A DNA stretch of 64,000 nucleotides, from contig CAZYHV010000003.1 of the NCBI GenBank assembly GCA_964647485.1, forward strand, positions 145,270 to 209,269, written 5' to 3'. Positions 60,338 through 64,000 of this stretch are shown here, in pieces (the stretch's first letter is position 1; every line of letters begins with the position of its first letter). The notes beneath the pieces are model-generated. The model was not told the origin of the DNA and did not search any database. It saw only the letters and a list, made by a program, of their open reading frames with translations. The stretch comes from FW021-bin31 sp964647485. GTDB taxonomy: Bacteria; Bacteroidota; Bacteroidia; Chitinophagales; Chitinophagaceae. Both the position numbers and the translations under genes were made by a program.

Positions 60338-61243
60338 ATGAAAACGTCAACTAACAAAATCAGCACTTGTCTTTGGTTCGATGGGCAGGCAGAAGAAGCG
60401 GCAAAATTCTATACTGAAGTATTTGAAAATGCCAAAATCAATAACACCGTTCCTTATCAAACAGAAACCCCATCGAATAAACAAGAGGATAGTGTGATGA
60501 CCGTTGATTTTCAAATTGAAGACTATCACTTTACCGGACTCAATGGTGGACCTATGTTCAAACCCAATCCATCCATTTCTTTCTTTGTGAATTTTGACCC
60601 TTCCAGGGATAAAAATGCCGCTGAAAATTTGGAACAACTTTGGAAGAAACTGACGGAAGGCGGAGAAGTATTGATGAATTTAGACCAATATCCATTTAGC
60701 CCGAAATATGGTTGGGTAGAAGATAAATTCGGTATTTCCTGGCAACTGATTTTATCCAATCCCGATGGGGAAGACCGGCCGGTCATCGTACCTTCTTTGC
60801 TGTTCAGCCAAAACAACGTCAACAAAGCAGAAGAAGCGGCTAAGTTTTATACCTCCGTTTTTAAGAATGCCAGGATTGGTAATTTCTTTCCTTATCCTGA
60901 AGCTACCGGTCCGGCTCAGAAAGGAGCTGTTGCTTTTGGTGATTTTAGGATAGAAAACCAATGGATCGGGATAATGGATTCAGGTACGGAACAGGATTTT
61001 ACTTTTAACGAAGCGACTTCCTTTGTGGTGCATTGCGACGACCAGAAAGAAATAGATGATTATTGGGAAAAACTGTCTGCAGTTCCACAGGCAGAACAAT
61101 GTGGGTGGTGTAAAGATAAATATGGTGTGAGTTGGCAGATTATCCCCAGGAATATGGATAAGCTCATCAGCTCAAAAGAAGCAAGGCAGGCGATGATGCA
61201 GATGAAAAAGATTGATATTGAAGGGTTGAAGAACGCAAAATGA
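60338..61243 (+). CDS. Tandem VOC (3-demethylubiquinone methyltransferase-like) protein
   Basis: The 301-residue protein contains two halves of the same PhnB-type domain. The first (about 1-145) begins STCLWFDGQAEEAAKFYTEVFENAKI and ends YGWVEDKFGISWQLIL. The second (about 155-285) begins PSLLFSQNNVNKAEEAAKFYTSVFKNARIG and ends CGWCKDKYGVSWQIIP. A fused dimer-like arrangement is known for this family. The reaction is unknown. Arms A lie upstream and the second GxxExxY gene follows. Confidence 0.92.
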   Translation: MKTSTNKISTCLWFDGQAEEAAKFYTEVFENAKINNTVPYQTETPSNKQEDSVMTVDFQIEDYHFTGLNGGPMFKPNPSISFFVNFDPSRDKNAAENLEQLWKKLTEGGEVLMNLDQYPFSPKYGWVEDKFGISWQLILSNPDGEDRPVIVPSLLFSQNNVNKAEEAAKFYTSVFKNARIGNFFPYPEATGPAQKGAVAFGDFRIENQWIGIMDSGTEQDFTFNEATSFVVHCDDQKEIDDYWEKLSAVPQAEQCGWCKDKYGVSWQIIPRNMDKLISSKEARQAMMQMKKIDIEGLKNAK

Positions 61244-61258
61244 AGGGTGGAAGGAATT

Positions 61259-61300
61259 GTGACGCAAAGCTGCGCAAAGGGGCAAAGTTTCGCAAAGAAA
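61259..61300 (+). repeat. Inverted-repeat arm A left of the second GxxExxY gene
   Basis: The sequence is nearly the same as 56111-56148; within the 61287-61617 segment the flank and gene are identical to copy 1. Arm B lies after the gene at 61707-61750. Confidence 0.8.
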
Positions 61301-61327
61301 TTGTAGTTTTAAAGAAATATTATACAG

Positions 61328-61705
61328 ATGACTGAAAATGAATTGTCTAAAATTATTATAGGCTGTGCTATTGATGTTCATAAAAACCTTGGTCCGGGCT
61401 TATTGGAATCTGCTTATCAATATTGTTTGATGTATGAATTAAAAGAAAAGGGATTACGTGTTCAAAAGGAAGTGCCGCGACCAATAGTTTACAAAGAAGT
61501 AAAATTAGACCACGGATATCGAATGGATTTACTGGTAAATAATAAGGTGGTAATTGAGATAAAAACAGTTGAAGCTATTACCGATGTCCACGAAGCGCAA
61601 TTACTAACCTATCTGCGTCTTGGAAATTATCGGTTAGGATTAATTTTAAATTTTCACACAACCGTTTTAAAAACTGGAATAAGAAGAATGGTAAATCAAC
61701 TTTAA
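61328..61705 (+). CDS. GxxExxY protein (PD-(D/E)XK-like), copy 2
   Basis: The 125-residue protein differs from copy 1 by one residue (Val for Ile in the FHTT segment). The gene is identical from the ATG to 61617 and accumulates changes only in the last 90 bases. GxxExxY (GPGLLESAY), the D, ExK and Q positions are all intact. It sits between arm A and arm B like copy 1, 5150 bases away. Confidence 0.93.
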   Translation: MTENELSKIIIGCAIDVHKNLGPGLLESAYQYCLMYELKEKGLRVQKEVPRPIVYKEVKLDHGYRMDLLVNNKVVIEIKTVEAITDVHEAQLLTYLRLGNYRLGLILNFHTTVLKTGIRRMVNQL

Positions 61706-61706
61706 A

Positions 61707-61903
61707 ACCTTAGCGTAACTCTGCGGTTCTTGGCGGCTCTCTGCGTAATAACCATATAAGAATTGTAACGCAAAGATTCGCAAAGGAGCAAAGATTCGCA
61801 AAGAAAAACCTTTGTGTAACTCTGCGGTTCTTAGCGGTTCTCTGCGTGATAGCCTTACAAGAGTTGTATCGCAAAGATTCGCAAAGGAGCAAAGAAACAT
61901 AAA
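61707..61903. repeat. Cluster of A/B repeat arms right of GxxExxY copy 2
   Basis: Arm B (61707-61750), arm A (61765-61805), arm B (61808-61853) and arm A (61865-61903), each about 40 bases. The A-B unit 61765-61853 forms an ORF-less stem. Confidence 0.85.
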
Positions 61904-61954
61904 GAAATCTTAGTGTAGCTCAGTAGGTAGCATAACCCTTTAAAACAAAATACT

Positions 61955-62272
61955 ATGGCAGCAAAAATGACCGTGGTGTATCAAACACTGGAGGATAAAA
62001 AGGCTTTCGATAAGCATTATTTCAATATCCATATTCCCTTGGCTAAAAAGCTACCGGGATTGATAAAATATGAAATAAATGAAGGTTCAGTAGTCTCGCC
62101 AAATGGACATTCAAATGTTTACCTTATAGCTCATCTTTATTTCAGATCTATGGATGCTATAAAAACTGCCTTTGCTTCCGATATTGGGAAATTATGTGCA
62201 GCAGATCGAAGAAAATTTGCGCCTGATGATGAAAAAGTAGCGATGTATTTGTATGAAACTAAAGAGGTGTAA
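61955..62272 (+). CDS. EthD family protein
   Basis: The 105-residue protein reads MTVVYQTLEDKKAFDKHYFNIHIPLAKKLPGLIKYEI (with the Y...H..LAK signature) and YLIAHLYFRSMDAIKTAFAS. This is the ferredoxin-like dimeric fold of EthD, found with ether-degradation or quinone-forming operons. A role here is not evident. The stop is 12 bases before the DHFR-like gene, so the two may be cotranscribed. Confidence 0.9.
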   Translation: MAAKMTVVYQTLEDKKAFDKHYFNIHIPLAKKLPGLIKYEINEGSVVSPNGHSNVYLIAHLYFRSMDAIKTAFASDIGKLCAADRRKFAPDDEKVAMYLYETKEV

Positions 62273-62284
62273 TTAAACGAGAAA

Positions 62285-62908
62285 ATGATGAGTAAAATAA
62301 TTTTTGACAGTGCCATATCCCTTGATGGATTTTTCGCCGGGGATAATCCAAGTCCGAGCAATCCAATGGGTGGTGTTTCGGGAAAATTACACCAGTGGAT
62401 GTTTAGGCAGAAAGCTTTTTGGAAACACATCAAAGTGGAAGGTGGCAAAGAAGATGGGGCAGATGGTAGGTTGATAGATAAGGTGTTTGAAAGAACGGGC
62501 GCTTACATTATGGGAAAGCGGATGTTTGAAGAAGGGGAAGTGACTTGGGCAGAAGATTTATATGAAGCAGATGTTTACGTTCTGACACACGAGAAGCGGG
62601 AACCTTGGGTTCAAAAGGGAAGCACAACTTTTTATTTCATCAACAATGGCATAGAAAATGCTTTGGAAAAAGCTAAGCAATCGGCCAAAGGAAAAGACAT
62701 CAGGATACAAGGCGGTGCTAATACGATTCAACAATTTCTAAATGCTGGGTTAGTGGACGAATTTTTCATTCACATTGCTCCGGTTTTCTTGGGAAGTGGT
62801 ATCCGCTTGTTTGATGGCATTGACAATGACCAATATGATATTCAAATCGTAGATGTAATACCATCAGACTTAACTACCCATTTGAGATATAAACTGATGA
62901 GGAAATAA
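62285..62908 (+). CDS. Dihydrofolate reductase-like (RibD C-terminal) protein
   Basis: The 207-residue protein reads SKIIFDSAISLDGFFAGDNPSPSNP at the start, GAYIMGKRMFEEGEVTW, IRIQGGANTIQQFLNAGLVDEFFIHIAPVFLGSGIRLFDGI. This is the DHFR/RibD reductase domain family, an NADPH-dependent reductase of unknown substrate. Two adjacent ATG codons leave the start uncertain by three bases. Confidence 0.92.
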   Translation: MMSKIIFDSAISLDGFFAGDNPSPSNPMGGVSGKLHQWMFRQKAFWKHIKVEGGKEDGADGRLIDKVFERTGAYIMGKRMFEEGEVTWAEDLYEADVYVLTHEKREPWVQKGSTTFYFINNGIENALEKAKQSAKGKDIRIQGGANTIQQFLNAGLVDEFFIHIAPVFLGSGIRLFDGIDNDQYDIQIVDVIPSDLTTHLRYKLMRK

Positions 62909-62917
62909 AACCATTTA

Positions 62918-63406
62918 ATGATGACAACCCTAACAGATGCTTTAGAATTACTCAATCCACCAAAGGGATTTTCACCCTGGCACGGCGGTCCTACGCTAAT
63001 GGGATGCTTACGTGGAGTAGATGCCCAACAAGCCAGTTGGAAACCCGCCCCGAACCGCCATAGCATTTGGGAGCTGGCGCTTCACATTTCCTATTGGAAT
63101 TACCGGGTTTGTCGGCACCTTACAGATAAAGAAGTCAATACATTTGACCGCTCACCGGCTAATTTTCCGGAGGTTAAGGACTTTTCAGAAAGCAACTGGA
63201 AAACCGATAAAGCCTTTATTAAAAACGAACATCAAAAATTGGTAAAATGTCTGGAAGCTTTTCCCGAGCGTCGCCTAAATGAATTTATTTCTTCAAAAAA
63301 AGGAACTACGTTTCGTCAACTTATTTCGGGAATCGCCGCGCATGACACCTATCATATTGGTCAGATTCAGTTGATGAAACGATTATTTGCTGAATTAGGA
63401 AAATAA
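62918..63406 (+). CDS. DinB family protein (second)
   Basis: The 162-residue protein reads ELALHISYWNYRVCRHL (first His motif) and later GIAAHDTYHIGQIQLMKRLF (HxxYHxGQ), the metal-binding triad of DinB-like enzymes. It lies 9 bases after the DHFR-like gene. Unlike the copy at 55.5 kb, it keeps the usual ISGIAAHDTYHIGQ form. Confidence 0.92.
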   Translation: MMTTLTDALELLNPPKGFSPWHGGPTLMGCLRGVDAQQASWKPAPNRHSIWELALHISYWNYRVCRHLTDKEVNTFDRSPANFPEVKDFSESNWKTDKAFIKNEHQKLVKCLEAFPERRLNEFISSKKGTTFRQLISGIAAHDTYHIGQIQLMKRLFAELGK

Positions 63407-63448
63407 AACTAAAAATATAAAATGATATTGTGCTTAATGATGAAAAAC

Positions 63449-63488
63449 GCTTGGCGTAACTCTGCGGTTCTTAGCGGTTCTCTGCGTT
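63449..63488 (+). repeat. Solitary repeat arm B
   Basis: GCGTAACTCTGCGGTTCTTAGCGG... is the same arm B as at 61.7 and 56.6 kb, with no arm A next to it. The rest of the gap 63407-63776 shows no gene. Confidence 0.75.
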
Positions 63489-63776
63489 TTGGGATAAGTT
63501 GAATTTCCATTTTTTCTTAATAGTTTAATAACTTATGTAATGTATGATATATAGTTGTTATCTGTAATTAAATGATGCAGAGTATGGAATATTTATACTT
63601 TTGATCAAAGTAGTTATAGTCACAAATTCTTCCTGTGTCTGCCTTGAAACGTTTAACTTTCAGCTTTTGTTTTTGTCGTTATGGTATCAAGTCTTTCACT
63701 TTTCATTAAATTGTATTCGGTTAATACAGCTTCCTAACTACTTATATTTATTAATATTAAGGATCTCAGAATTGAA

Positions 63777-64000
63777 TTACCGTTTTGATTGGGCATCAAT
63801 AAGGTATCCCCATTGGTTTTGCCAGAAATAAGTATAATGAAACCTTTTAAACCGGAAATGCTCAAAACCTGCCGCAATAAGCACATGCTCAAGCTCAGAA
63901 CGGCTATAACGATTGGATTTCCACCACTTTTCAATCAATAACCAGTTAACCCACATTGCTTATCCACTTGACGTAAATCCTCTCTGGTCGTGATTTCCAT
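63777..64000 (-). pseudogene. C-terminal part of a class I methyltransferase-like protein, frame-broken
   Basis: The minus strand enters from the right edge reading MEITTREDLRQVDKQCGLTGY, then in a shifted frame LLIEKWWKSNRYSRSELEHVLIAAGFEHFRFKRF and YTYFWQNQWGYLIDAQSKR before the stop at 63777. The block S..EL..vL..AGFe...F resembles the end of SAM-dependent methyltransferases. One base seems to be lost near 63930. The upstream part is outside the window. Confidence 0.4.

Overview
The window is low-GC, gene-dense DNA from a member of the Bacteroidota, most likely the Sphingobacteriales/Cytophagales side. The evidence is the three-gene sdhCAB locus with the b558-type cytochrome, the TonB-ExbB-ExbD-ExbD cluster, CotH, DUF3472 and GH84 lipoproteins or secreted proteins, a zinc-less L36, lipoproteins with a Cys right after the signal, and promoters of the TTTG / TAnnTTTG type. 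The species cannot be named from the sequence alone. A run of exactly 100 N at 5935-6034 shows that this is a scaffold with one gap inside a short tandem repeat.

Layout. 1-350: 3' end of a dipeptide epimerase. 351-6157: a segment bordered by short TAGTC-core tandem repeats, carrying a secreted esterase, a DUF5077/DUF3472 lipoprotein, a CotH-like lipoprotein, a hypothetical protein and a DUF488 protein. 6158-11923: sdhC-sdhA-sdhB, with a frameshifted four-helix-bundle ORF inserted between sdhA and sdhB, then a two-domain peptide-transport ATPase. 12023-16952: queA, then the end of the ribosomal-protein operon (infA, rpmJ, rpsM, rpsK, rpsD, rpoA, rplQ), closed by a perfect palindromic terminator. 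17043-26518: an M16 peptidase pair, a broken hydrolase, the Ton energising operon and mnmE.

26519-41347 is the accessory heart of the window, a defence island. An HTH gene and hsdM-hsdS are followed by a zinc-hook AAA ATPase of RloC/PrrC type, then an AbiEi-like/AbiEii pair whose toxin gene overlaps hsdR by ATGA. A type IV toxin-antitoxin pair is thus nested within a type I restriction operon. Next come a second AbiEi/AbiEii pair, a self-regulated-looking Fic gene with four operator half-sites, and a graveyard of RelE, ParE, LRR and AbiE remnants. Two of these preserve the ends of a deleted AbiE module.

41348-53463 is more ordinary: a GH84 hexosaminidase, a serpin, an SDR, a YdcF-like protein and a low-molecular-weight phosphatase, a PstS-like lipoprotein with a TPR protein, a PAS histidine kinase with a response regulator fused to a CRP-like module, a cytochrome c lipoprotein, and tRNA-Arg(CCT).

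53682-64000 is a run of small, horizontally shuffled single-gene cassettes (SRPBCC, DUF1697, DinB x2, VOC x3, GlxA/AraC, WYL, EthD, DHFR-like). It contains two almost identical GxxExxY genes with PD-(D/E)XK residues. Each lies between the arms of an imperfect inverted repeat (GCAAAG-rich arm A, CTCTGCG-rich arm B) that also occurs here without an ORF. This ORF-in-a-stem arrangement, together with the AbiE-in-RM operon, is the best candidate for something not well described.
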